From a virus, in the IMG/VR virus record IMGVR_UViG_3300006793_000067, positions 1 to 44,390 of that record: 44,390 nucleotides of DNA. One strand, written 5' to 3'. The position numbers and the translations under genes are program-made. This document shows, piece by piece, positions 1-6,891 of this stretch (its first letter is position 1; the number at the start of each line of letters is the position of its first letter). Under the pieces are notes generated by a model that searched no databases, was not told where the DNA came from, and worked only from the letters and a program-made list of their open reading frames with translations.

Positions 1-7
1 CTCAAGC

Positions 8-358
8 CTATTCCTCCTCGTAAATCTCGTCGTCAACCATGACCAGTGTACCATCGTTATTCTCGTCGGCGAATCGTGACCCACCAGCGTGCTTCAGGTA
101 CACCGTGCCGTTTGGTCGTCGTGCATAGGCGTTCAATGGACGGTTCTCACGAAGCGCTCGGGCGCACAGTTCACAGTAGTGGAGAGGTGATTCCTTCCCA
201 TGTCTCGGGGCACCAGTCAGTGCTTGTAGTCGTTCCAGGGTGGCTTGTATTTTCTTGTCCTTGTAACGCATGACCACGCCGCATTGTTCGCCGTGTATCG
301 TGCACTTCTCGGTACATTTTCGTCCTCTCAATCGCTTCTCAATATCAGTGTCTTTCAT
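8..358 (-). CDS. Small putative zinc-binding protein, 116 aa
   Basis: Unrecognised protein. The start at 358 is chosen because its ATG overlaps the stop of the upstream glycosyltransferase as ATGA, which indicates translational coupling; a longer in-frame extension exists but runs back into that gene. Cys residues occur as C-x3-C followed by a further Cys in the N-terminal third and as C-x2-C (CELC) in the middle, consistent with one zinc site. The C-terminus is strongly acidic (VDDEIYEEE). It is the last gene before the left end of the window. No function can be assigned. Confidence 0.7.
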   Translation of the reverse strand: MKDTDIEKRLRGRKCTEKCTIHGEQCGVVMRYKDKKIQATLERLQALTGAPRHGKESPLHYCELCARALRENRPLNAYARRPNGTVYLKHAGGSRFADENNDGTLVMVDDEIYEEE

Positions 359-1655
359 GTCTTCACCACGCTGTTGTTCCCAAGTGGATGCGGCCTCTCG
401 GACGCCTCCTTGAGTATGTGTTCCAATTGGTCCGTCAGGTCGTCCCATCCGTATGATTCTTCAACGAACTTTCGTGCTCTGTTGCCCATTTGCTGACGCT
501 TTGCAGGGTGGTTGTGCATGTAGAGTAGTGCAGTGGCCAGCCCAGTCACAGAGACGAGGGTCATTTTCATTCCATGTCTCGGACCGATTATTTCAGTGTC
601 GTTGTTGACGAGCATGCCTCGTCGTGATTTGATTTGGTCCCCGATGAACTCAGGGCCAGTGGAGTTATTGGGTAGAATAACCGGAAGCCCACAGGCCATT
701 GCCTCAATCGTTGGAATCCCGAATCCTTCGCCTCCAGTGGCGAGAACATGACAGTCAGCCATGGCGTACATTTTCGCCATGTCCGTTCGGGACATTCCAT
801 GTAGCGGATTGGCGCTCACATCAGAGAAGGTGACATTCTCGTGAAGCCCCATGTCTCGGACCATTTCAACGAGGTTCCAGCCACCCAGGCCAAGGCTGTC
901 AGTCGGGTCTCCAGTGTGGAGAATGAGGCCGACCTCGGAGGGGTTGTCCACTTGGCCAAGCATTTCCTTGAACGCCTCCAGTAGGCGTGGCTGTTGCTTG
1001 CGGTTGCCGTTGCGTCCCACGGATAGGAATATGGTTTTCCATCTTCCAAGGCCGAGGGCTTCACGCCACTCTTGCTTTTGCTTGTTTGAACTGGTCTAAA
1101 GGTCTCCAAATCCACGCCATGAAACAGGCTCTCTATGGCTTCCATGGTGAACCGGTCAAGGAATGGGTCTCTAAGGTGCTCAGGAGCCGTCCCTTGGCTG
1201 TGATAGGTCTCAATGTACCTCTTCATCTGTTGCGTGCCGTGTAGGCTCATCCAGAGGGGCGTATGAGTCATTTTGAGTAGGTCGTTGAACGCTCGTGGAA
1301 TTGGTTGCCCGTCAAGGGGCAGGTACGAGACATGAGGAACTTGGGCACTGTTACAGGATTTGACGATTGGAGCGGTGTTCCAAATGTCAGCCAAAGAGAA
1401 CACCACATCGGGTTTAATCCGGTGAATGTTGTAGTCCATGGTCGTGGCTCCACCCATGAGAGTGTCCCCTCCATACGAACTACCAGCGTGGACCAGCGTC
1501 CAGCCCTCTTCGTGCTTGAAGTCCTCACCGTGGTAGTCCCAGCCCATGACATAGACCTCGTGGCCCCGCTCAACGAGGCGTCTAATGAACTCCCGTGAGA
1601 CTACGCCATAACCCGTCGGGCGGGTGGGTTGTTCTGAGCACCATAGGACCCTCAT
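355..1655 (-). CDS. Glycosyltransferase, GT4 (group 1)-like, with a frame break
   Basis: Predicted to move a sugar from a nucleotide-sugar donor to an unknown acceptor, in GT-B fold style. The N-terminal half (frame starting at ATG 1655) has a Rossmann-type start (MRVLWCSEQP) and a TGYGVVSREF loop typical of the GT4 acceptor domain. The C-terminal half has KTIFLSVGRN and the donor-domain signature EGFGIPTIEAMACGLPV with its conserved Glu. The halves are in different frames: the first frame reads on as nonsense to 816, while the second is open from about 1100 to 355. The join must lie near 1073-1092, in a run reading AAACAAGCAAAAGCAAG on the minus strand; a -1 shift there gives an uninterrupted GT4 protein of about 430 aa. 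This could be a sequencing indel, a mutation, programmed shifting or slipped-strand variation. A degenerate promoter lies at 1676-1697. Confidence 0.8.
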
Positions 1656-1675
1656 GGGTCTTGAACGGAAACCCC

Positions 1676-1697
1676 ACGGTTATGACCGTTTCGCTCA
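1676..1697 (-). promoter_or_regulatory. Degenerate promoter of the glycosyltransferase gene
   Basis: Read on the minus strand the site is GAGCGAAACGGTCATAACCG, which aligns base for base with the common element GAGCGATACTGTTATATAGG but has a weak TATA box. It overlaps the 3' end of the upstream gene, and the TATA-like part lies about 25 nt before ATG 1655. Confidence 0.4.
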
Positions 1698-2027
1698 TTC
1701 AATGACGACGCCGAGTGCGTTTCGGCAAGAGGCGCAGGTTTTGTAGCCAAGAGCCAGGAAGCCAGCGGTGTCAATGTCTTGCACCTTGCCGAAGTTAGAG
1801 GCACTGCCGCCGAAGCCAGCGTTCCAAGGGAGGCTGTTTCGGCCGAGGTAGGTCTTTGCTGTCCGACCGCATGCGGTTCTACCGTCCTCGTCACATGCGT
1901 GAAGGTTGGACCAATGGGCGACATAGTCACTGGCTTTGGTCTCGCCGTACTCTCGGACTGTGTGCTGGACCTCAATAGCAGGGTCGGTCTCAAATTGGCT
2001 CAGGGTTGTTTGGGTGGTGTTCTCCAT
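1695..2027 (-). CDS. Small cysteine-containing protein, 110 aa, unknown
   Basis: Not recognised. ATG 2027 lies about 25 nt from a strong TATA box (2048-2057) and carries the recurring pre-start sequence GGACTAAAC. The protein is Thr/Asn-rich at the N-terminus, contains a single Cys in HACDEDGRTACG followed by another, and ends with a CASC pair, so one zinc site is possible. It sits between the LamG tail gene and the glycosyltransferase, which suggests a role in tail or host contact, but that is only inference from position. Confidence 0.7.
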   Translation of the reverse strand: MENTTQTTLSQFETDPAIEVQHTVREYGETKASDYVAHWSNLHACDEDGRTACGRTAKTYLGRNSLPWNAGFGGSASNFGKVQDIDTAGFLALGYKTCASCRNALGVVIE

Positions 2028-2047
2028 GTTTAGTCCTATGGGCCGGA

Positions 2048-2070
2048 CCTATATAACATGTTCGCCTATC
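2048..2070 (-). promoter_or_regulatory. TATA promoter with upstream element (gene starting at 2027)
   Basis: On the minus strand: GATAGGCGAACATGTTATATAGG. It is a near-consensus example of the virus promoter, and predicted transcription starts almost at the ATG. Confidence 0.75.
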
Positions 2071-2386
2071 TCTTCACGAATAACGGCAACATGATTCGCC
2101 CAGCCCGAGCATCAGTCACCTCAGTGAGACTACCAGTGCCTCCACTTGCTGGATATGCCGTAGAGTCCTCAGAGACCATCGTGGTGGCCTTAGACGCCTG
2201 TGGGGTAGCGTAGGGTACCTCAGCGTTCCCAGTGTACGCTCCCGAGTACCCCAGCGTAGAGAATCCGCCACCTGGCGGGTACACCATGAATCCACAGGCC
2301 AAATCGGTCAGGTCAACACCCGCTCCGAGCGGAGTCTTGCCCCCGACGGCGGTACCATACACCCAGTCTTTGTACTGAGCGGCCAT
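2066..2386 (-). CDS. Tail-region protein, 106 aa, possibly the 3' part of a longer gene
   Basis: Gly/Thr/Ala-rich protein with no motif I recognise. The frame is open upstream of ATG 2386 for 28 more codons, back to a TAA (2471-2473) that is the stop codon of the upstream LamG-type gene. The two are therefore in the same frame and separated by one stop codon. The intervening codons look coding (VVEVTTSALRSSDTN), yet no ATG, GTG or TTG occurs in frame before 2386. Either a single protein has been split by a nonsense change or sequence error, or TAA is read through, or a non-standard start is used. A tail or fibre function is inferred from the neighbour. Confidence 0.6.
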   Translation of the reverse strand: MAAQYKDWVYGTAVGGKTPLGAGVDLTDLACGFMVYPPGGGFSTLGYSGAYTGNAEVPYATPQASKATTMVSEDSTAYPASGGTGSLTEVTDARAGRIMLPLFVKR

Positions 2387-2470
2387 TGCTTTGAAGGCGT
2401 TCGTATCGGACGAGCGCAGGGCTGAGGTCGTGACTTCTACGACACCACTGGTCGTTCCTCCAAAAACGAA

Positions 2471-3210
2471 TTACGCCGGTGTGGAGCCAGACGGGTAGTA
2501 CCTTGGGAATATGTACTTGCTACTGATGGACCCAGTGGGTCGCTCAACCTCGTATGATGCAACCAGGGATGGGTATGCGTCTCCGTAGTCTACCGGCACG
2601 CCACTGTTGTAGAGCGTGACTGCTGAGAGAGGTGTGTCAAAGAAGGCGATTTCATCAACAATCACCTCGTTGAGGTACGCTGGAACCTTTGGTGCCTGTG
2701 GCGTAACATATCCAATCGTATGGTTGGTCACTGCCCCTCCGTAGGAGGCCGAAGCCGAGAATGACAGGGTGCCGTTGACCCACAGTTCAGCGACTCCGCC
2801 GGTGAATATCAGTGTGATGTTGACCCAGTTCGTTCCCAGGTTGGTGTGTGTTCCGATTGATGTTCCCAGTAGCGAGAGGTCAAGGGTATTCCCGTTCGTA
2901 GTGTCACCGACCAGTTCCAGGGAGTACACATCAAATCCCAATCCAGAATCATATATGCCGAACAGGCCATATCGTACTCCGTGAACAATCGTCGCCTGTG
3001 GCTTCACCCACATGGTTATCGTCTCGTTACCAGCGGTCAAACCAGCCGTGGCCTTGGAGTAGAATTGACTTCCTGAGCCGAGTCCTACGAACTCAATGGC
3101 GTATGGGTTGCCGCGACCTCCGACAGTCCACCAGTCGGGTACCTGACGGCATCCTCTGAGCAATGCGGAGGCTCTGTGGTTCCGTTGCATGACATGGCCT
3201 TAGCCATCAT
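2471..3210 (-). CDS. LamG/concanavalin-like tail or receptor-binding protein, probably frameshifted near its N-terminus
   Basis: The body (to TAA 2471) reads as a laminin-G-type beta-sandwich: alternating short strands (ETITMWVKP, GLFGIYDSG, WVNITLIFTGGVAELWVNGTL), followed by a Pro-rich C-terminal part. Such domains are common in virion tail and fibre proteins that bind sugars. The body frame has an ATG at 3190 but starts with an unlikely basic stretch. A second frame starting at ATG 3210, 11 nt after the stop of the upstream gene, gives a natural-looking leader (MMAKAMSCNGTTEPP...) that would join the LamG frame if one base were gained or lost around 3110-3150. I therefore suspect an indel. 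The gene ends at a TAA that is in frame with the following tail gene. Confidence 0.65.
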
Positions 3211-3221
3211 GGTCAAAAACC

Positions 3222-3560
3222 TCATCGGTAGTCGTTCAACACGAGTCGTCCTGTTGTCACGGGGTCCGTGTGCCTCTCCTCGGACACAGGCGTCTCACTC
3301 CGTTCCTGAATAATGGCCTCAGCACGCTGTTTGAATGTCATGGTCCGACGCTTGGCCGGTTTCCCGTCTTTCCAACCACATGGCTCTGTGGTGTACTTGA
3401 CTCGCCACTTTCTCTCACCACTCTTGGTGTTGCTCCAACCTTCTCGTTCAATTCGCCCACGGCACTCGGCGTAGTCGTAGGAATAGGGCTTCTTGGGGTC
3501 GTAGGTCGGGGCTGAGTTCCGGTAGTACAGGGGTGCTCCGCAGTTCGGACAGGGCATCAT
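3222..3560 (-). CDS. Zinc-ribbon protein, 112 aa
   Basis: Begins with CPNC, followed by Cys near residues 33 and 61 (AEC, EPCGW), a likely zinc-ribbon/knuckle, then a basic linker (GKPAKRRTMTFKQRAE). It may bind nucleic acid or a protein partner. The start ATG at 3560 overlaps the upstream stop as ATGA, so it is co-transcribed with the 79-aa gene before it. No family was recognised. Confidence 0.7.
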   Translation of the reverse strand: MMPCPNCGAPLYYRNSAPTYDPKKPYSYDYAECRGRIEREGWSNTKSGERKWRVKYTTEPCGWKDGKPAKRRTMTFKQRAEAIIQERSETPVSEERHTDPVTTGRLVLNDYR

Positions 3561-3796
3561 TCAGCACTCCAGTCAGGGTGGTCCTTCGGGAGGTGTTTTC
3601 GTCGTACTTCGGCCCAATTGGTCAGACGGTCCAGTAGGTTCTCGGCCGCTTGGTCAAATCGCTTCGTGCTGTGCTCGTTGTCGCACATTGCATGCTTCAC
3701 TTCGCTGAGGTCAACCTCAGTCAGAATGTGAGTCAGAATCTCGTATTCGGCGTGTTGAACATTTTTGGCTCGGGACAGCAGGTCTATGTCGGTCAT
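3557..3796 (-). CDS. Small helical protein, 79 aa, unknown
   Basis: ATG 3796 (MTDIDLLSRAKNV) is preferred over an upstream GTG because a TATA box at 3817-3824 places the transcript start close to it. The protein is charged and predicted mostly helical (Asp/Glu/Lys/His-rich, AENLLDRLTNWAEV), with no zinc motif or membrane segment. It is the first gene of a two-gene unit with the zinc-ribbon protein. Function unknown. Confidence 0.7.
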   Translation of the reverse strand: MTDIDLLSRAKNVQHAEYEILTHILTEVDLSEVKHAMCDNEHSTKRFDQAAENLLDRLTNWAEVRRKHLPKDHPDWSAE

Positions 3797-3816
3797 GACC
3801 CTCACTCAAGGGTCCA

Positions 3817-3838
3817 CCTATATAGTAGTGTCGGCTAC
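3817..3838 (-). promoter_or_regulatory. TATA promoter (gene starting at 3796)
   Basis: The minus strand reads GCCGACACTACTATATAGG. It abuts the stop codon of the upstream HNH gene and decides the ATG 3796 start. Confidence 0.65.
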
Positions 3839-4377
3839 TCCTTTGGCTTTGGACCGGATAGGTTGTCCTCATCCTTGTTCTTGAGGGCGGCTTCTCGTGC
3901 GTTGCGTCGTTCCAGGCGGTGACGGCGTCGCTGTCTCTTCCGTCCCTTGTTTGCGAACTCGGGGTTATTGATTGGAGTAGTCCTAAGGTCGTCACCAGTC
4001 AGTCCAGCCTCAACCTTCTCCATGTGCTCCTCGTAGTGCTGTTGTCGGTGACAGTTCGCGCAAATGACATCGCACTTGGCCACCTCTTCCATGATAGTGT
4101 CCCACCCATAGCCTCCAGAGACGAGGTGTGAGACCGATGTGACCTTCTCCTCCCGCCCAGCGTCGTGGTGGTGAAAATCAAGCGCCCACGGGGACTCCTG
4201 GCCGCTTAAACCGCATGCTTCGCATGAGAGGGTGCGCTTGTAGTCACGGAAGCGCTGTTTGAGCGCTCTACGCCTGTTGCGGACCTGTTCGCGTCTTGAG
4301 GTACCATTCTGAGCATACCAGCCTTGCTGGTACTTCTTTTGGTACGCCTTGCGTTTTCCTGGGTCCTTATGGGGCAC
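3835..4377 (-). CDS. HNH endonuclease
   Basis: A 180-aa protein with a complete HNH core: CEAC (Cys52, Cys55), the DFHHHD segment (catalytic/metal His about 69-71) and CANCHR (Cys106, Cys109, His110). The Cys pairs would hold a structural zinc and the His residues a catalytic metal for DNA nicking or cleavage. Flanks are very basic (residues 8-50 and 140-170), fitting DNA binding. The start is GTG at 4377; an in-frame stop immediately upstream rules out a longer form. HNH proteins in viruses serve as homing endonucleases, packaging cofactors or host-DNA nucleases. Since this one is far from the terminase and not inside a gene, a free-standing mobile endonuclease is likely. Confidence 0.85.
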   Translation of the reverse strand: MPHKDPGKRKAYQKKYQQGWYAQNGTSRREQVRNRRRALKQRFRDYKRTLSCEACGLSGQESPWALDFHHHDAGREEKVTSVSHLVSGGYGWDTIMEEVAKCDVICANCHRQQHYEEHMEKVEAGLTGDDLRTTPINNPEFANKGRKRQRRRHRLERRNAREAALKNKDEDNLSGPKPKE

Positions 4378-4386
4378 CTAAGACCC

Positions 4387-4761
4387 TCACTCACCGAGAA
4401 GAGTTCCTTCGGGGACAAGAGCGTGAAGCGTTTGGTACTCTCCACCCTTCTTAATGTCAATTTGAATGTCAATGTGAGGTCTCTTGTGGCGTTCCACAGT
4501 GCGTGTGTGGTGCTCCATTTCCTTCTCGGTTGCTTCACGGCCAAGCATGGTCTTGTAGCATGCCTTGATGAACTCAGGTAGACTGAGGGCGTGTGTGTCA
4601 GCGTTGGGCATCAACGACAGGTCAGCCTTGAGTGCCTTGGGTGCCTTGGGCGCTGGTGCGGCCTTCTTGGGCGCTTCCTTGACTGGAGCGACTTTCTTCT
4701 CAACGACTGGTTCCTCTGCTTTCGCTTCGGTCTTCTTTGCGGTACCTTTCTTAGTAGCCAT
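4387..4761 (-). CDS. Lys/Ala/Pro-rich tail fused to a DUF4214-like domain
   Basis: Residues 1-48 are a low-complexity Lys/Ala/Pro/Glu region (KKAAPAPKAPKALKA) resembling a histone-H1-type or linker tail. Residues about 55-100 (SLPEFIKACYKTMLGREATEKE) resemble a DUF4214 repeat, a helical module known from surface and virion proteins. The basic tail could contact DNA or negatively charged surfaces. The promoter is at 4782-4801. Position between connector genes and tail genes is compatible with a virion protein. The domain call is from memory of the family pattern and is moderate. Confidence 0.65.
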   Translation of the reverse strand: MATKKGTAKKTEAKAEEPVVEKKVAPVKEAPKKAAPAPKAPKALKADLSLMPNADTHALSLPEFIKACYKTMLGREATEKEMEHHTRTVERHKRPHIDIQIDIKKGGEYQTLHALVPEGTLLGE

Positions 4762-4781
4762 GAACCGTTCAAACCCTTCTA

Positions 4782-4801
4782 CGGTTCTTAAGCAGTTCGG
4801 C
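4782..4801 (-). promoter_or_regulatory. Promoter (gene starting at 4761)
   Basis: The minus strand reads GCCGAACTGCTTAAGAACCG, with a TATA-like TTAAGA about 24 nt before ATG 4761. It overlaps the 3' end of the upstream gene. Confidence 0.5.
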
Positions 4802-5162
4802 GGTACGACGCCTTCCAGGCCGCCTTCACAGGTGCTGTGGTGACGCCACGACCCAACCCATCAGCGAGGGCCATGCGTGTAGCCATGGAGCGCTCGGCTG
4901 AGACAGCGAGGCGAATGTGAACATCGTCCATGGCTCCACTGGTTGCCCAGTCGTGGAAGCCGTCGGTTGCCGAGAGTGTGACCATTTCAGTCTGAGCGCC
5001 GGTGTACTGGTCAGTGGAAATACCCCAGTGGTGGTAGGTCACTGGTGCGTTGAGTCGCTCAAGACCCAACCATGCGTCAAGGTCAACGACCACTGCGTCT
5101 CCAACGGAGAGTGCGGTCATGTGGTGTACTGCTCGTGCTGTATGGAAGTCGGTGTTCGCCAT
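4788..5162 (-). CDS. Unknown protein, 124 aa, head/tail region
   Basis: The start ATG 5162 is fixed by a TATA box at 5183-5192. The sequence has mixed alpha/beta character, with a hydrophobic strand (GDAVVVDLDAWLGL) followed by a Gly/Thr-rich middle and a basic C-terminus (KAAWKASYRRTA). No Cys, signal peptide or membrane segment is visible. By position it could be a minor virion component, but there is no direct evidence for that. Confidence 0.7.
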   Translation of the reverse strand: MANTDFHTARAVHHMTALSVGDAVVVDLDAWLGLERLNAPVTYHHWGISTDQYTGAQTEMVTLSATDGFHDWATSGAMDDVHIRLAVSAERSMATRMALADGLGRGVTTAPVKAAWKASYRRTA

Positions 5163-5182
5163 GGTTAATCGTAGGCGCCGCT

Positions 5183-5206
5183 CCTATATTAACCCACCGC
5201 TCAAAG
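5183..5206 (-). promoter_or_regulatory. TATA promoter (gene starting at 5162)
   Basis: The minus strand reads CTTTGAGCGGTGGGTTAATATAGG. The upstream element includes the TGA stop of the preceding gene, showing how tightly promoters and stops are packed. Confidence 0.7.
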
Positions 5207-5455
5207 TGTATGGAGTATTTCCGCACGAACGAGTGCTATTTCCTCGGCCGTACTCGGCCGGTATTCACCCTCAGGGTCAAACGGGGAAACACAAAAACCG
5301 CCGCACCCAAAGCAGGCGTAGTGGCCAATGGTGGTTTGGACTCTACCCGTCCATTCTGTTCTTGGGGGAATGCGAGAAGTACCGTTGGTCTTGACTTTGT
5401 AGGTCCGACCGTTGGTCTTGCAGGTGTAGGGAGGGCAAGAGGTTCGGCGCTTCAT
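5201..5455 (-). CDS. Small protein with a CxxC knuckle, 84 aa
   Basis: ATG 5455 overlaps the upstream stop as ATGA. The protein starts basic (MKRRTSCPPYTCKTNGRTYKVKTN), with Cys7 and Cys12, and has a central CFGCGGFC cluster, so four Cys in a likely zinc fold of short beta strands. The C-terminal half is acidic and helical (TAEEIALVRAEIL). Second gene of a two-gene unit. Function unknown. Confidence 0.65.
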   Translation of the reverse strand: MKRRTSCPPYTCKTNGRTYKVKTNGTSRIPPRTEWTGRVQTTIGHYACFGCGGFCVSPFDPEGEYRPSTAEEIALVRAEILHTL

Positions 5456-5667
5456 GCTTCTACCTCTTGAAACGGTCCGTTGCATTCTACGAGGTAGGCG
5501 TAGTAGTAGCCCCAGCCTCCCCTCATTATGTTGAAGTATTGGCCCCACCACGAAGCGGCGTCTCTAATCGTGAATTGAATGAATCCCTTGCCGTTGGCTC
5601 GTTCAAGGAACTCCTGGGCGTGGGCTTCAATGGCGGTCTTCATGTAGTCGGGTAGGGGGGCTATCAT
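5452..5667 (-). CDS. Small aromatic-rich protein, 71 aa
   Basis: ATG 5667 follows the TATA box at 5689-5698. The sequence is rich in Trp, Tyr and Gly (ASWWGQYFNIMRGGWGYYYAYLV), which suggests a compact fold or interaction surface rather than a membrane segment. It is translationally coupled to the downstream zinc-knuckle gene. No family recognised. Confidence 0.65.
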   Translation of the reverse strand: MIAPLPDYMKTAIEAHAQEFLERANGKGFIQFTIRDAASWWGQYFNIMRGGWGYYYAYLVECNGPFQEVEA

Positions 5668-5688
5668 GTTCTACCCTGTGAAGACCCA

Positions 5689-5711
5689 CCTATATTAAAG
5701 TGTCGCCTATT
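5689..5711 (-). promoter_or_regulatory. TATA promoter (gene starting at 5667)
   Basis: The minus strand reads GAATAGGCGACACTTTAATATAGG, close to consensus in both the upstream element and the TATA box. It overlaps the 3' end of the connector gene. Confidence 0.75.
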
Positions 5712-6192
5712 CATTCCAGCGAAGTTCAACAGTCAGGTCCATTCGGTAGCCCATGCAATCCCCGTCCTGGCGGTCAAAGCCGTGAACTCGGTCTATGCTA
5801 TTGATGGCCTTAGCCTCGTCAGAACGAGCCAGCCTGCACCACCGGTAGTCTGTGTTCCCGTTGACTCCGTTCGTGGTCAGAGAACGGTCGTTCAGCACGG
5901 TCGTCAGCGCTCTATACAGAGTCCACACACCCACACGGGTGGGGTAAAACAGGGTCACTGCGAAGAACTGTGAGACGATTTTAGGAACGGCGTCGGTTCC
6001 ATCATCCAGGTGAGCCGTAGCGACTTCGCCGTATTCTTGGACGATGGCGATTTGGTAGGTCTTCTGTTTCTTGGGTTCCAGCCAGCCGTTGTTGACGACA
6101 ACCGTCCAAGACCCGACCGGAGGGGTATTGTCTTCAATAAGTCCCTTCAACAATGTGTGGGGGTCAACAAGAGGAGGTTGGCCGCCGGTCAT
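5707..6192 (-). CDS. Probable tail-completion / tail-terminator-like connector, 161 aa
   Basis: Located directly after the gp6-like connector, where tailed viruses usually carry head closure and tail terminator proteins. The sequence has the expected size and an alpha-beta layout: an N-terminal helix (HTLLKGLIEDN), then strands (WTVVVNNGW, YQIAIVQEYG), a middle helix (VWTLYRALTTVLND) and C-terminal strands ending MDLTVELRWNE, typical of proteins that form the ring between head and tail. ATG 6192 starts two nucleotides after the upstream TAA, so it belongs to the same transcript. The assignment relies on context and length and is not motif-proven. Confidence 0.6.
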   Translation of the reverse strand: MTGGQPPLVDPHTLLKGLIEDNTPPVGSWTVVVNNGWLEPKKQKTYQIAIVQEYGEVATAHLDDGTDAVPKIVSQFFAVTLFYPTRVGVWTLYRALTTVLNDRSLTTNGVNGNTDYRWCRLARSDEAKAINSIDRVHGFDRQDGDCMGYRMDLTVELRWNE

Positions 6193-6194
6193 GG

Positions 6195-6821
6195 TTAAGC
6201 ACCACCGTTCCCGAATACGGCAACGGCTGTGAACGAGTCACGCTTGACACGGTCAAGCATCTCACGATATTCAGCCTCAGTGGAGGCCAGTAGCGGCCGC
6301 CACATCTCCTTGATTCGTTCAGAGCAGTTCTCGTCGTTGAGAGCGGCCCTTGCGGCCTGTCGTATAACCAACATGATGGTCGCCATTTTGGCTTCAATCG
6401 GGGGGGCTGTGCGACCTGCCTCGTAGGTCACTTTGAACAATTGTAGAGCCGTCAAGCCCGCTGGACCGTGGAGCCGTATGATACCGGATTCAGGGTCGTC
6501 AAGCCACCAGTCAGAGTCGCCTCGGGTTCGTCCTTCTACCAGGGCCACCGTGGAGCCGTCGGACTTGGTCTCCTCAAGCGAGGTGACAGAGACGACTGGG
6601 CGCTGGCGCAGTACAAGGTGAGTGAGTCGGTCGGTAGAATCGTGGTACTCAACAACGGTTTCAGTCCCAGCCAATTGCCTTCCAGCGTACATGTCAACCA
6701 AGCGCGAAGCGTTGGTTATCATGGTGCCGATTTCAGAGTCGGTTGGTCCGATACCGTCACTGAAATTGATGCCTGCGTAGGTCTCAACCTCAGTGAGGGT
6801 AGCGTAGTCAATAGCCGTCAT
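6195..6821 (-). CDS. Head-tail connector (gp6-like adaptor), 208 aa
   Basis: The N-terminal 60 residues fit the HK97 gp6/SPP1 gp15 adaptor pattern: an aspartate/threonine-led helix (LTEVETYAGI), then SEIGTMITNASRLVDMYAGR, after which adaptor proteins fold back with beta strands (LVLRQRPVVSVTSL, GIIRL). The C-terminal half is helical (ATIMLVIRQAARAAL, EAEYREMLDRVKR), as in DNA-packaging adaptors. It would dock on the portal after DNA filling. It follows the capsid gene by 70 nt and precedes the tail-completion gene, the canonical order. Confidence 0.75.
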   Translation of the reverse strand: MTAIDYATLTEVETYAGINFSDGIGPTDSEIGTMITNASRLVDMYAGRQLAGTETVVEYHDSTDRLTHLVLRQRPVVSVTSLEETKSDGSTVALVEGRTRGDSDWWLDDPESGIIRLHGPAGLTALQLFKVTYEAGRTAPPIEAKMATIMLVIRQAARAALNDENCSERIKEMWRPLLASTEAEYREMLDRVKRDSFTAVAVFGNGGA

Positions 6822-6891
6822 TCGTTAAGCCCTCCATGGAGTGTGCCCGCCCAGCGAGCGTTCCAGTGGGAGCCAGCCGAGCGAGTCAGCC

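Noticed and set aside
1652-1993. Minus-strand frame overlapping the 110-aa gene
   Set aside because: Shadow of the gene at 1695-2027, which has the promoter and better composition.
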